Part shown: piece by piece, positions 18,406 to 26,527 of the stretch
Layout of the letters: each line of letters begins with the position of its first letter
Position numbering within the stretch: position 1 is the stretch's first letter
Made by a program: the position numbers and the translations under genes
Origin: an uncultured Bilophila sp.
Lineage (GTDB): Bacteria; Desulfobacterota; Desulfovibrionia; Desulfovibrionales; Desulfovibrionaceae
Reading direction: 5' to 3'
Assembly (NCBI GenBank): GCA_902373525.1
Contig: CABKMN010000016.1
Location: 1-43,267 of the forward strand
Length of the DNA: 43,267 bases
Notes under the pieces: generated by a model
The model's input: only the letters and a program-made list of their open reading frames with translations
Told to the model about the DNA's origin: nothing
Databases searched by the model: none

Positions 18406-18984
18406 CTAGTTGAGCGATTCGATCGGCGTGTAGGTGCCGTCGGGATTGGGACGGAACACGTAATGCTCTTTCAGGTAGATGATGTCGGTGCGGTGGACGG
18501 ATTCCAGCTCGGCGAGGATGGCCGCGCGGGCCACGATGTTGGCCCCGGCAGACTTGGCCAGCGTTTCCAGCGCCTCAAGGGATTCGCCGGTGGCGATCAC
18601 GTCGTCGATGAGGGCCACGCGTTTGCCCTTGAGCTTTTCGGCTTCGCAGCCGTCCAGCCAGAGGTGCTGTTCCTTCTGGGTGGTGACGGAACGGACGGAG
18701 TGGGAAACGGGGTTCTGCATGTAGGGCTTGCGGCTCTTTCTGGCGACGACGAAGTCCTTCATGCCCATCAGGCGGCTGAGTTCGTAGGTGAGACAGATGC
18801 CCTTGGCTTCGGCGGTCATGAGCACGTCCACTTCGGGGAGGCGCTTCAGAAGCTCGGGGGCCACGGTACGGATCAGCTCGGTGTCCGAGAGCACCACGAA
18901 GCTGGCCAGCGCCAGATTTTCGCCCACCTGCACATACGGCAATTTTCTTTTCAACCCCATGATTTCAAAATCAAAATACTTCAT
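18406..18984 (-). CDS. Phosphoribosyltransferase family protein
   Basis: 192 residues. The PRPP-binding loop is unmistakable: VALIDDVIATGESLEAL (about 129-145). The order of elements and the N-terminal hood resemble adenine or xanthine phosphoribosyltransferases, but the base specificity cannot be read from the sequence. The start at 18984 was chosen because GGAGG lies 4-8 nt upstream, which excludes the longer open frame. Purine salvage, or regulation through a PRTase fold, is the likely role. It is a single gene bounded by a strong terminator. Confidence 0.85.
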   Translation of the reverse strand: MKYFDFEIMGLKRKLPYVQVGENLALASFVVLSDTELIRTVAPELLKRLPEVDVLMTAEAKGICLTYELSRLMGMKDFVVARKSRKPYMQNPVSHSVRSVTTQKEQHLWLDGCEAEKLKGKRVALIDDVIATGESLEALETLAKSAGANIVARAAILAELESVHRTDIIYLKEHYVFRPNPDGTYTPIESLN

Positions 18985-19345
18985 CTCTCCTCCGGTCGAA
19001 TACGGGTGCGGACCCGATGGTTTCAAAAAGGCGGCGTGCGCCGTTTCAACCTATGATTTTTTCCCGTTTCGGGCAAGAATCATGCCCCGCCGTCCTCCGC
19101 CCGGATCGGAGAAGCCGTCAGAGACGCCCAGCCGGGGCGGAGACGCCGCGCCGGGCGCATTCCCGTATGCCGTCGAATGGAGAGAAGGCCAGCGAAACCC
19201 AGATGCACCAAAAGACGAACGGCCGCTCGGCGGAAAGCGTTTCGCCGTACTGGTCGCTTGTGGATTGGAATAAGCGTCCTCAGGACGATGCGTTATTGTT
19301 GCCTGTAACCAGCATCATTTTTAGTATGAATGTTTTTGAGAATAT
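18985..19345. other. Intergenic region with a phosphoribosyltransferase leader hairpin
   Basis: 361 bp with no credible gene. At 19053-19083 the arms ATGATT..CCCG and CGGG..AATCAT form a 31-nt imperfect hairpin within the leader of the phosphoribosyltransferase gene; it has no T-run on the minus strand, so it is a possible regulatory fold rather than a terminator. A small CGTCC-TCA-GGACG hairpin lies at about 19272-19284. GC content falls sharply from about 19260, where the lower-GC transport island begins. Confidence 0.45.
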
Positions 19346-20821
19346 TTATTCATTTTCATAGGGCATTATACTTTTATTGTTTGCTCTGCCCATATAAATC
19401 AGCTCATGCCTGCTGTTGATGTTCATGCGCTTGTGTATGTTTCTGATATGCGTTTCCAGTGTCAGCGGCGATATTGACAACATATCGCAGATGGTCTCTT
19501 CAGATATTTTTTTGGAGAGCAAGGCCGCAATGACGGACTGTTGGGGCGTAAGGCCCTTTGACGCAAAGAAGTCAAGCAAGGCATCATCTTCCTGTGATGC
19601 CTTTTCTATATATTGCATGGAATATCGCGCCTGATAGAGCCAGAACGTACAGGCTCCGCAACTGGACAACAAGACGATGAGCAAGGATATGAATAAAATA
19701 TCCAGCCCCTGGACGCCGTAGGCGCTGAAGAGGTTTAGCGAACAGACTTGGGCTCCTGCCCAGAAGGCGAGGCTCATATATCCCAGACAAGCATAGAGAG
19801 TCTTCTTTTGGTTGCTGGGGAGGCGTGCGGACATGGCCGATACGGCCACGAAAAGATACACGGCGAGAAGGCCAAAGCCGAGGCGCAGGCCCACAAGCGA
19901 CAAGCCCGGAGACTCGCCGTGCAGAATTGGCCAAGCGGCATATCCGCAGAGCAGAAACGGCACGACAAGTAGCAAGGCTTGATAAATATCTTTTTTCAGA
20001 GGGAGTTTCAGGAAGGCGATGGCAAGGAGTCCCCCCATGCCGAAGAGCAGTGTCAGCATAAGGGGAGCGGGCTCACCCATCGGGCGCAAAAAAATGACGA
20101 GACCGTAAAAGACTCCGGCGCTGAAACTGATGCCGGAGGCGGCACTGATCAACAGGTTCAAATGTTTCGTATGATGGCGGCAAAAGAATGTCGTGAGCCT
20201 GAATATTTTCTTTTCTTCATGGTCGTCTTCCGCCTGTTGGACATGGGGAAGCAAAAAACGGCTCAGGCTCAGGGAAATGACGCAGAGAGCCAACGCCGTC
20301 GCAGGATAGAAATGAATAAAGCTGTTCATGACGGTCGAAAAAACGAAACTTCCGCCGATGATGGAAATGACGCTGCGATACGGGATTACGGCGAGGCTCT
20401 GGAGCCACGCGAGAAGCATTATGGCGGACCCCGTCCCTGAGGTGGCAAGAACGATCACATTGAGCATATTGTATTCCTCCTGAGGTGGCACAGGGAGGGA
20501 AACAAGGAGTGAAAACATGCACAATGTGGCGATGGACGCCAGCCAGCCCTGGCTAGCCTTGCGGAAAAAGGGCTCGATGCTGCGGTCCATCAAAAAGAAC
20601 GCTATAAATGTGAGACTTACGAAGAGGAACAAATGGATTGAGTCGTCGAGTTCGCCTGGAAAGGCCGATTGCTTGGCGTCGAGCGAGATAGTCAAAATCT
20701 GCCAATGCCAGACGATGAAGAAGCCTATCCCGCATAGCTCCCGCCAGTAGGGGAAGGAGCGAAACAGGAAACTGGAAGAGCCGTCCGTTTGCCGGTGCTC
20801 TGATGGGCTTTTTTTACGCAT
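19346..20821 (-). CDS. Membrane-anchored LuxR-type transcriptional regulator
   Basis: 491 residues. About 12 hydrophobic spans occupy residues 25-405 (for example LFLFVSLTFIAFFLM). A C-terminal LuxR-type helix-turn-helix follows: LTPQQSVIAALLSKKISEETICDMLSISPLTLETHIRNIHKRM (within about 425-475). This layout, a transporter-like membrane sensor fused to a GerE/LuxR DNA-binding domain, is common in anaerobic gut bacteria with many respiratory or uptake loci. It is divergent from the dctP-dctQM-glcG-like operon with a 283-bp shared region, so it is the probable regulator of that operon. No Shine-Dalgarno sequence is visible before the ATG; TATACT sits 5 nt upstream, hinting at a very short leader. 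Confidence 0.85.
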   Translation of the reverse strand: MRKKSPSEHRQTDGSSSFLFRSFPYWRELCGIGFFIVWHWQILTISLDAKQSAFPGELDDSIHLFLFVSLTFIAFFLMDRSIEPFFRKASQGWLASIATLCMFSLLVSLPVPPQEEYNMLNVIVLATSGTGSAIMLLAWLQSLAVIPYRSVISIIGGSFVFSTVMNSFIHFYPATALALCVISLSLSRFLLPHVQQAEDDHEEKKIFRLTTFFCRHHTKHLNLLISAASGISFSAGVFYGLVIFLRPMGEPAPLMLTLLFGMGGLLAIAFLKLPLKKDIYQALLLVVPFLLCGYAAWPILHGESPGLSLVGLRLGFGLLAVYLFVAVSAMSARLPSNQKKTLYACLGYMSLAFWAGAQVCSLNLFSAYGVQGLDILFISLLIVLLSSCGACTFWLYQARYSMQYIEKASQEDDALLDFFASKGLTPQQSVIAALLSKKISEETICDMLSISPLTLETHIRNIHKRMNINSRHELIYMGRANNKSIMPYENE

Positions 20822-21104
20822 AAAGGAGTATAGCTTTTATGATTGTTTAATCTATGAAAATAACACGCTCTTTTAGTATATACCTCTTTCCGGTATTCAC
20901 TGAATGCGTACTGGAAACCGGGATTTTGCATCAAAAGCTGCCCGTAAAAGCGAATGTCTATTGATTTTTTAGCGCAGTTGTCTTTAAAAATACAAGTAGT
21001 GATGTTGTTTCTTTTTTCCCAATGCGGAAGGCCGGCCACGTTGAACACCTGTTGGGGAACGGGAACAGTGCGCTTCAAACATCATTTCAAACGAGGAGAT
21101 AGTT
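20822..21104. promoter_or_regulatory. Divergent promoter region of the LuxR-type and TRAP genes
   Basis: 283 AT-rich bases between two divergent starts. It must carry both promoters and the regulator's binding site. GAGGAG lies 7 nt before the dctP ATG. No confident -35/-10 pair on the plus strand; TTGTCT at about 20978 is one candidate -35. Confidence 0.5.
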
Positions 21105-22124
21105 ATGAAAAAGATGTTTTGCCGTCAACTGCTTGCATGTTTTTGCCTTGTGGGGGTCGCTCTCGCCTCTCCCGCCTTTGCCGCATACGACGGGCCGAAA
21201 TTCAGCTTCCGCGTTGCCCACACGACCCCTCCGGGCAACCATATCACCTTGGCCTTTGAAAAGTTCAAGGAACTTGTCGAAAAGAAAAGTGACGGCAGGA
21301 TTTCCGTTCAGATTTTCCCCAATGCGATGCTGGGCAGCGACCGCGTCCTCATGGAAGGCGCCCAGAAAGGAAGCCTTGAGATGGCGGTGAGCTCCACCCC
21401 CAATATGGCTAACTTTTCGCCGTTGTACCAGGTTTTTGACCTCCCGTATATCACGAGCCCCCAAAATCAGGAAAAGCTGTACGCGGCCATTGATTCGGGA
21501 GAACTCGGAAAATACTTTGCCAAGGTGGCGCATGACATCGCTCTCGAGCCCATCATGTACGCCGAGTACGGCTACCGGAACTTTGTAACGATCAAGAAGC
21601 CCATTTCGAGCGTCAAAGACCTTGCGGGGCTCAAGATACGTACTACGGATTCCCCCGTGGAAGTTGAAGTCGCGAAGGCCCTCGGCATGAACCCCACGCC
21701 TGTGGCATGGGGAGAAACCTATACCGCGCTTCAGCAGGGGACCGTTGACGGCGAAGGCAATACGTTCCCTCATCTGTATGGCGCCAAGCACCACGAAGTG
21801 CTGAAGTATGCGATCACTTCCGTCCATAACTACGGGATGCAGGTCATGATGGCCAACAAGAAGTGGTGGGACAAGCTGGACCCGAAGGCTCAGGAGCTGA
21901 TCCGGGAAGCCGCCGCTGAAGCGTTGACCTATCAGCGCACGAAGCTGTACCCGGAAAACGAGGCCAAGGCCCGCGAAGGCTTTATCAAGGCCGGCATCAA
22001 GATTGTCGATTTGACTCCGGAACAGATTGAGGAATTCCGTGTGGCTACCCGTCCCGTGTGGGACAAGTTTATGAATCAGTTCCCGAAGGAACTCGTACAG
22101 ATGGTTCTGGACACCCAGAAGTAG
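21105..22124 (+). CDS. dctP: TRAP transporter solute-binding protein DctP
   Basis: 339 residues. Signal peptide with a long hydrophobic core, cleavage near AFA-AYDG. DctP family with the conserved Arg in GLKIRTTDSP (about 182-191), plus EYGYRNF and VDGEGNTF. Periplasmic capture of a small organic acid for the DctQM protein encoded 68 bp downstream. A perfect stem with T5 follows the stop codon and probably makes the binding protein more abundant than the permease. The closest relative in the window is the orphan DctP at 11445-12458. Confidence 0.92.
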   Translation: MKKMFCRQLLACFCLVGVALASPAFAAYDGPKFSFRVAHTTPPGNHITLAFEKFKELVEKKSDGRISVQIFPNAMLGSDRVLMEGAQKGSLEMAVSSTPNMANFSPLYQVFDLPYITSPQNQEKLYAAIDSGELGKYFAKVAHDIALEPIMYAEYGYRNFVTIKKPISSVKDLAGLKIRTTDSPVEVEVAKALGMNPTPVAWGETYTALQQGTVDGEGNTFPHLYGAKHHEVLKYAITSVHNYGMQVMMANKKWWDKLDPKAQELIREAAAEALTYQRTKLYPENEAKAREGFIKAGIKIVDLTPEQIEEFRVATRPVWDKFMNQFPKELVQMVLDTQK

Positions 22125-22132
22125 GCGTCCTT

Positions 22133-22166
22133 GGGATGCGGATCGGCATGATCCGCATCCCTTTTT
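22133..22166 (+). terminator. Intrinsic (partial) terminator between dctP and dctQM
   Basis: Perfect 12-bp stem GGGATGCGGATC/GATCCGCATCCC with a GGCAT loop and TTTTT. It lies inside the operon, 8 bp after the dctP stop codon and 27 bp before the dctQM start codon, so it is likely a leaky terminator or RNA stabiliser setting the ratio of binding protein to permease. Confidence 0.88.
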
Positions 22167-22192
22167 ATGCCTGACCAGCCAATGGAGTAGCC

Positions 22193-24121
22193 ATGCAGAA
22201 GTTGAAGAAAATGGTCGCGTATGCCGATACGCACTTTGAGAAACCATTCCTTGTTCTGGGTTTGGTGGCGATGATTTTGATCATTTGCTATCAGACGCTG
22301 TATCGGTATCTGATCACGTTCCTCATCCAGTTTGTCGGCGATCCGTCCAATGCTTGGATGATTGCCCCGTTTTGCGATCCTCTTGCGCTCAAGGACACGA
22401 TTTCCCAGTATGTCGGCCTCTCCGTCTGGTCGGAAGAAACGGCGCGCTATATTTTTATCTGGATATCGTATCTTGCCATTCCTCTTGCGATCAGAGAGCG
22501 TAGTAACATACGCGTCGATATCATTTATGACAGGCTTTCGGATCGGCTCCAGGCCGCAAGCTGGGTCGTCGTCGACCTTTGCCTTCTGATCCTGAGCGGG
22601 TTTATGTTGTTCAAGGGATTTGAGCACGTCTGGATGCAGATAGAAATTCCCCAGACGACGGCGGCCCTTCAGATACCCTATTTCATTCCGTACCTGATCT
22701 TGCCGGTAGGGTTCGGACTGATGGTGCTCAGGGCGCTGGAAGACCTTTGTTCCCAAGTTTCCCGCATCCGGGCCACGGATTCTTTGTTGGCGTTCCTCTT
22801 TACGGTTTTCCTGTTCAGCCCGGTCTTTCTTTTTGAGCAGCTCAACGCCATCATGCTCCTTTTCGGGTACTTCATCGTATTGCTCTTTATCGGCGTTCCC
22901 ATTGCCTTCAGTCTGGGCATTGCGTCCCTGATGACCGTACTGGGGGCCAATACCCTGCCCGTTGACTATCTCGCCTCGGTCGCGTTTACGTCCATCGACA
23001 GTTTCCCGATCATGGCCATCCCTTTCTTCATCGCCGCGGGGATTTTCATGGGAGCCGGGGGATTGTCTCACCGGCTTCTTGCCCTTGCCGATGAAGTCGT
23101 AGGCGGCTTATCCGGCGGGATCGCCCTCGCCAGTATCGCCACGTGTATGTTCTTCGCCGCAATCAGCGGTTCGGGTCCTGCCACCGTGGCGGCCATCGGC
23201 ACGTTGACCATCCCGGCGATGACGGAACGCGGTTACGACAAGATGTTTGCCGCGGCGGTCGTGGCGAGCGCAGGCGCCATCGGCGTGATGATCCCGCCCA
23301 GCAATCCCTTCGTGGTCTACGGTGTTGCCGGGCAGGCTTCCGTAGGCAAGCTTTTCTTGGCGGGCATCGTTCCGGGGGTCCTTACGGGGCTCGTACTCAT
23401 GCTCGTAGCCTATTGCATCGCCAGAAAGAACGGTTGGAGGGGCGCTCCGCGTCAGCGGAACCTGAAGACCTTGGGGAAGGCGATCTGGGTTGCCAAAGGG
23501 GCCCTGCTCGTACCCGTCATCGTCTTGGGGGGCATATACGGCGGCATCATGACGCCGACCGAGGCCGCGGCCGTTGCCGCGTTGTACGGGCTTCTTGTGG
23601 GGCTGTTCGTGTACAAGGAACTCACGTGGCACTCTTTGTGGACCTGCTGTTTGGAGTCCGCCCGAACTTCCGCCATTATCATCATGCTCATGGCAATGGC
23701 TACGATCTTCGGGAACGTCATGACGCTTGAGCAGGTGCCCGAACGCATTGCGTCCGCCATTCTCAGCTTTACGGAAAACAAGATCGCCATATTGCTGCTC
23801 ATCAACCTGCTTCTGCTTTGGGTGGGGACTTTCATGGAGGCTTTGGCCGCCATTGTCATCCTGACGCCTATCCTGCTTCCGCTTGTTTTGAAGGTGGGCG
23901 TGGACCCCATCCACTTCGGCGTCATCATGGTGGTCAATCTGGCCATCGGTTTTGTGACGCCTCCCGTCGGCGTGAATCTTTTCGTGGCCAGCGGCATCAC
24001 GAAGGTGAAGATCGAGCAGGTTTCCCGTGCGGCGGTCCCTTTCCTCATCGCCATGTTGGTGGTGCTGGGATTCGTAACGTTTATCCCGGAAATTTCGCTT
24101 TTCCTTATTGACTCGTTTTGA
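22193..24121 (+). CDS. Fused TRAP permease DctQM
   Basis: 642 residues. The N-terminal part (about 1-190) is the four-span DctQ small subunit, with the WSEETARYIFIWISYLAIP motif near residue 79. After a short linker (RIRATD, about 195-200) comes the large DctM subunit with about 12 spans, including ISGSGPATVAAIG, IGVMIPPSNPF, GGIMTPTEAAAVAALYG and GFVTPPVGVNLF. The fusion is a recognised TRAP variant and length is normal for it. It drives Na+-coupled uptake of the ligand brought by DctP. GGAG lies 6 nt before the ATG. The stop overlaps an alternative start of the next gene (TGATG). Confidence 0.92.
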   Translation: MQKLKKMVAYADTHFEKPFLVLGLVAMILIICYQTLYRYLITFLIQFVGDPSNAWMIAPFCDPLALKDTISQYVGLSVWSEETARYIFIWISYLAIPLAIRERSNIRVDIIYDRLSDRLQAASWVVVDLCLLILSGFMLFKGFEHVWMQIEIPQTTAALQIPYFIPYLILPVGFGLMVLRALEDLCSQVSRIRATDSLLAFLFTVFLFSPVFLFEQLNAIMLLFGYFIVLLFIGVPIAFSLGIASLMTVLGANTLPVDYLASVAFTSIDSFPIMAIPFFIAAGIFMGAGGLSHRLLALADEVVGGLSGGIALASIATCMFFAAISGSGPATVAAIGTLTIPAMTERGYDKMFAAAVVASAGAIGVMIPPSNPFVVYGVAGQASVGKLFLAGIVPGVLTGLVLMLVAYCIARKNGWRGAPRQRNLKTLGKAIWVAKGALLVPVIVLGGIYGGIMTPTEAAAVAALYGLLVGLFVYKELTWHSLWTCCLESARTSAIIIMLMAMATIFGNVMTLEQVPERIASAILSFTENKIAILLLINLLLLWVGTFMEALAAIVILTPILLPLVLKVGVDPIHFGVIMVVNLAIGFVTPPVGVNLFVASGITKVKIEQVSRAAVPFLIAMLVVLGFVTFIPEISLFLIDSF

Positions 24122-24132
24122 TGGGGGCTTTG

Positions 24133-24558
24133 ATGGAAAATATCCTCTCGGCACATGCGCTGCTGGGCATCCTCAATAGGCTGGAGGCGGAAACCCGCGG
24201 CGGCGCACCGGTATGTCTTGCCATTGTCAATCGCAGCGGAGGGCTTGCCGCCTTGTTTCGTATGGACGGCGCTCCGGATCGGGCCGTCCCGATAGCGCAA
24301 GGCAAAGCCTACACGGCCTTGCGCATGGAAAGTTCCACAAAGGAGTTTCATGAAAGGCTCTTGAAGGAGCGGCTTACGATTGCGGATTTTTGTGATCCCG
24401 TTTTCACGACGCTGGAAGGGGGCGTCCCCCTTTTCGATGAGGAGGGGAAATGTATCGGCGGTCTGGGAATCAGCGGTAGAAAACCCGCGGAAGATGGAGA
24501 ACTGGCGGAACGGTTGGGATGTATCTTGATGGATTTGATGAAGGATACAAATCGGTAA
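24133..24558 (+). CDS. GlcG/HbpS-like (PduO C-terminal type) protein
   Basis: 141 residues, soluble, single domain. Characteristic features: CLAIVNRSGGLAALFRMDGA (about 36-55), AQGKAYTALRMESSTKEF, the central GGVPLF, and GGLGISGRKPAEDGELAE near the end. This small family (GlcG, HbpS, PduO C-terminal domain) includes heme or corrinoid binders and proteins of unknown role next to glycolate and diol genes. The start at 24133 has GGGGG 5 nt upstream; the ATG at 24121 overlaps the dctQM stop. As last gene of the TRAP operon it may handle the imported compound or a cofactor. Function not established. Confidence 0.8.
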   Translation: MENILSAHALLGILNRLEAETRGGAPVCLAIVNRSGGLAALFRMDGAPDRAVPIAQGKAYTALRMESSTKEFHERLLKERLTIADFCDPVFTTLEGGVPLFDEEGKCIGGLGISGRKPAEDGELAERLGCILMDLMKDTNR

Positions 24559-25218
24559 GCGTGTGGTGTGCTGTCGCCAGGGAGCCTTTCTCTAGGGCCC
24601 TTGCCTTTACGCAGAAAAAGGTATTTCAGATGGAAGTTCTCCCATGATTCTCTTGAGGGCTTTCGTCTGAAAGAATAAAGCGGTGCATCGGATAGCTCCT
24701 GCTACATGGAGAGGGGCGGAGGCTGTTGGGAGAACGGCATGCTTGCATGTAAGAGAGGAGCTGTGTCTTAGATACAGGAGAAACGGAACGTCTAGCTGGC
24801 GGATTCGCTCTTTGATGCCGCTGTATTCCGAATCTATACCTGCCAAGGCTGTCCGGACAGAAAGAAAAACTGGAATAATCCCCTTCATCTCCAGTGCGGA
24901 GGTGAAGGGGAAACGTTTATTCGAGAGAACGTTTACGGGGATCAGTCTGAAGCTCACCTGATAGCGATAAAAGCCCACGCTGGGCCTCAGGCTTTTCTGA
25001 AGCCAGATCAGTTTTCTGAATAAAGAGGGGTCTGAGCGTCTAGCCGCTCTCAGTCATTTGAGCGGCATAGCCCCATAATCGGGACATTTTCCGATGGCAT
25101 TTCGGCGGATTGCCGATTTTCGGCGTGAATGACCCAGCACTTTGGCACAGTTTGGCACACTTCAGCCCAAATGGGGCTTTTTCGCCCCTTTGGGCAACGG
25201 CTCGAAACAAAAAAGAAA

Positions 25219-25247
25219 AGCCGTCGCAGTATGTTACTGCAACGGCT
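25219..25247 (-). terminator. Strong minus-strand terminator at the element's distal edge
   Basis: AGCCGTTGCAGT and ACTGCGACGGCT pair around AACAT with one mismatch; on the minus strand TTTTCTTTTTT follows. TGGTGC starts 9 nt to the right, in the same relation as terminator and tRNA 3' end at tRNA-Leu. This may therefore be the original tRNA-Leu terminator, displaced by insertion of the element; the displacement is inferred. Confidence 0.75.
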
Positions 25248-25325
25248 TTAAAAAGTGGTGCGATGTCGGGACCCAAGCGTTATGCTTAACTATGCTTAAT
25301 AAAATAAATAATAATTTTTTAATAT

Positions 25326-25354
25326 CGAAAATACCAGCAAAAATACCAGCAAAA
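25326..25354 (+). repeat. Tandem arm-type repeats, distal end of element
   Basis: Two perfect abutting copies of ATACCAGCAAAA (25331-25342 and 25343-25354). The 18-bp block 25326-25343 recurs exactly at 34560-34577 beside the integrase start. Integrase arm-binding sites near both ends of an integrated element look like this. Confidence 0.75.
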
Positions 25355-25392
25355 TGAAAAATGCTCCTTATGGATTCGGGAGGCGTGCCCTC

Positions 25393-25815
25393 CTATTCTG
25401 CCGGGCGTCCCTGTATATCCTCCTGCCGAGCGATGAAGTCGGCAAGCAAGCGGCTTGACTGGCCTGCCATCAACAAGGCTATCTTCATTCGGGAAAGCCC
25501 TTCGTCAAGCCAAGTCCGGGAGTCATATGCCGGGCCGTGCAATGCACCCAACAGGTGATCGCGGGAGATGTTGCGGCGCGGGCTTACGGCATCCAGCAAC
25601 GCGGGATACAGCCCCCCGGTCAGGCGGCGGTATTTGTCCTCAAGCTCACTCGCCCGTTGCCGGGTTTCCCCGGTGAACGCGCACCATTCGGAGTACAGTT
25701 CCGTGAGCCCGGCCTGTTGAGCTTCGAGTGCCGCCAAGAGTTCGGCCTTGCGGGAGTCGGCGCGGCTGGAATCATCATTGCCGAGAATGGGCAGAGAAAT
25801 GGCGTTCTGGCTCAT
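25393..25815 (-). CDS. Hypothetical protein of the P4-type element
   Basis: 140 residues, not recognised. Mostly helical and charged; a central stretch ADSRKAELLAALEAQQ followed by SELEDKYRRLTGG suggests a short coiled coil. No signal peptide or membrane span. The start at 25815 overlaps the stop of the upstream small membrane ORF as ATGA, so the two are probably translated together. It is the last gene before the element's distal end. Confidence 0.6.
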   Translation of the reverse strand: MSQNAISLPILGNDDSSRADSRKAELLAALEAQQAGLTELYSEWCAFTGETRQRASELEDKYRRLTGGLYPALLDAVSPRRNISRDHLLGALHGPAYDSRTWLDEGLSRMKIALLMAGQSSRLLADFIARQEDIQGRPAE

Positions 25816-26015
25816 TCCGCACCCCCGGCAAGGAAGAGCTCCGGCAGAAGGGAAACAGCCAACAGAAGGCCAAACAGAGCCACCACAGCGGCCTTGCGGG
25901 TGGAGCGGGACACGGCCCGGCAGAGAGTGAGGAAGGAAAGAACACGCCGCACCGTCTGGCGGGCGTGGAGACGGTTGACGCAGGACGCGCCATAAGACAG
26001 ACTGATTGCAGCCAT
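25812..26015 (-). CDS. Small basic single-span membrane protein
   Basis: 67 residues. A basic N-terminal half (RLHARQTVRRVL, RSTRKAA) is followed by one hydrophobic span VVALFGLLLAVSLLPELFL (about 44-62). ATGA overlap with the next gene supports it being real. In layout it resembles the 49-residue ORF at 32035-32184 (basic stretch, then R-x-AA-x-VAL and a Leu-rich span), so the two may be related. Function unknown. Confidence 0.55.
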   Translation of the reverse strand: MAAISLSYGASCVNRLHARQTVRRVLSFLTLCRAVSRSTRKAAVVALFGLLLAVSLLPELFLAGGAE

Positions 26016-26046
26016 GATTCACACCTACTCTGTGGTTCAGGGTTAG

Positions 26047-26080
26047 GCCCTCGGCTGGTGTTCGTAGCACCAGCCGGGGC
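26047..26080. terminator. Strong hairpin between excisionase-like gene and small membrane gene
   Basis: Arms GCCCTCGGCTGGTG and CACCAGCCGGGGC with a TTCGTAG loop and one bulge. TGTTTTATT follows on the plus strand, so it can terminate plus-strand transcripts; on the minus strand it would be a processing or attenuation element between two element genes. Confidence 0.65.
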
Positions 26081-26091
26081 TGTTTTATTGG

Positions 26092-26298
26092 TTAATCGTC
26101 CAATTCTGCTTGTGGAGTTCCCTGCCGCAACCATTCTTTGACAGCTTCGGGTTCCACACGCCAACCCACCCCAACCTTTCGGGCAGGTATTGAACCGTCC
26201 TTTATCAAACGGCGTACAGTTTTCACGTCAACCCGTAACGCTTCCGCTGTTTCCTCAACCGTCATGCCGATAACAGGCCAGTCCGCGCTATCGACCAT
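26092..26298 (-). CDS. Excisionase-like helix-turn-helix protein
   Basis: 68 residues of the excisionase/MerR-like HTH_17 type: MTVEETAEALRVDVKTVRRLIKDGSIPARKVGVGWRVEPEAVKEWL covers nearly the whole protein (within about 12-58). AGGAGGT with 6-nt spacing fixes the start at 26298. Such proteins act as recombination directionality factors or small repressors of integrated elements. A promoter with TTGACA lies just upstream. Its position far from the integrase gene, near the distal end, is unusual for a classical xis. Confidence 0.8.
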   Translation of the reverse strand: MVDSADWPVIGMTVEETAEALRVDVKTVRRLIKDGSIPARKVGVGWRVEPEAVKEWLRQGTPQAELDD

Positions 26299-26330
26299 GT
26301 AATCACCTCCTCTTGACATTCGTTAAAAAA

Positions 26331-26359
26331 CAAATAGTGTACAATTTAAGGATTGTCAA
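26331..26359 (-). promoter_or_regulatory. Promoter of the excisionase-like gene
   Basis: Consensus TTGACA (26354-26359) and TATTTG (26331-26336) 17 bp apart on the minus strand. The TTGACA is mirrored by a second one on the plus strand at 26313-26318, giving an inverted TTGACA...TGTCAA pair that may be an operator. Confidence 0.6.
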
Positions 26360-26527
26360 TGGATAAAATTAAACCAAATATTGGACAATTAAAGTTTACG
26401 TAACACTCCTTAGGAGACAAAAACGGCCTTTCCGCCCTTTACCCGGATTCCGTTGGTACCCAAGGCTTCGCGGGCATAAATTCCATTGTCCTATCATAAT
26501 CAAAATTATGGACCGCCCATTTTTACG

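Larger units (their letters stand above)
24559..25392. other. Gene-poor junction before the P4-type element
   Basis: 834 bp with no convincing gene; the longest open frames (about 120 codons or less) lack family resemblance and a ribosome-binding site. Visible structure: a weak plus-strand stem AAAAGCC..GGCTTTT at about 24967-24995, a direct repeat of TTTGGCACA with 10-bp period at 25143-25162, a bulged hairpin GCCCAAATGGGGC/GCCCCTTTGGGC at about 25163-25194, a minus-strand terminator at 25219-25247, and two copies of TATGCTTAA at 25279-25298. Confidence 0.5.

Noticed and set aside
24607..24978. 123-codon minus-strand open frame
   Set aside because: No ribosome-binding site or family resemblance; the translation has no pattern typical of proteins.
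25256..25283. Possible tRNA or tRNA 3' half at the element's distal end
   Set aside because: It begins TGGTGC like a CCA end read on the minus strand, but no T-loop or paired acceptor can be drawn. It is kept only as a weak att candidate.
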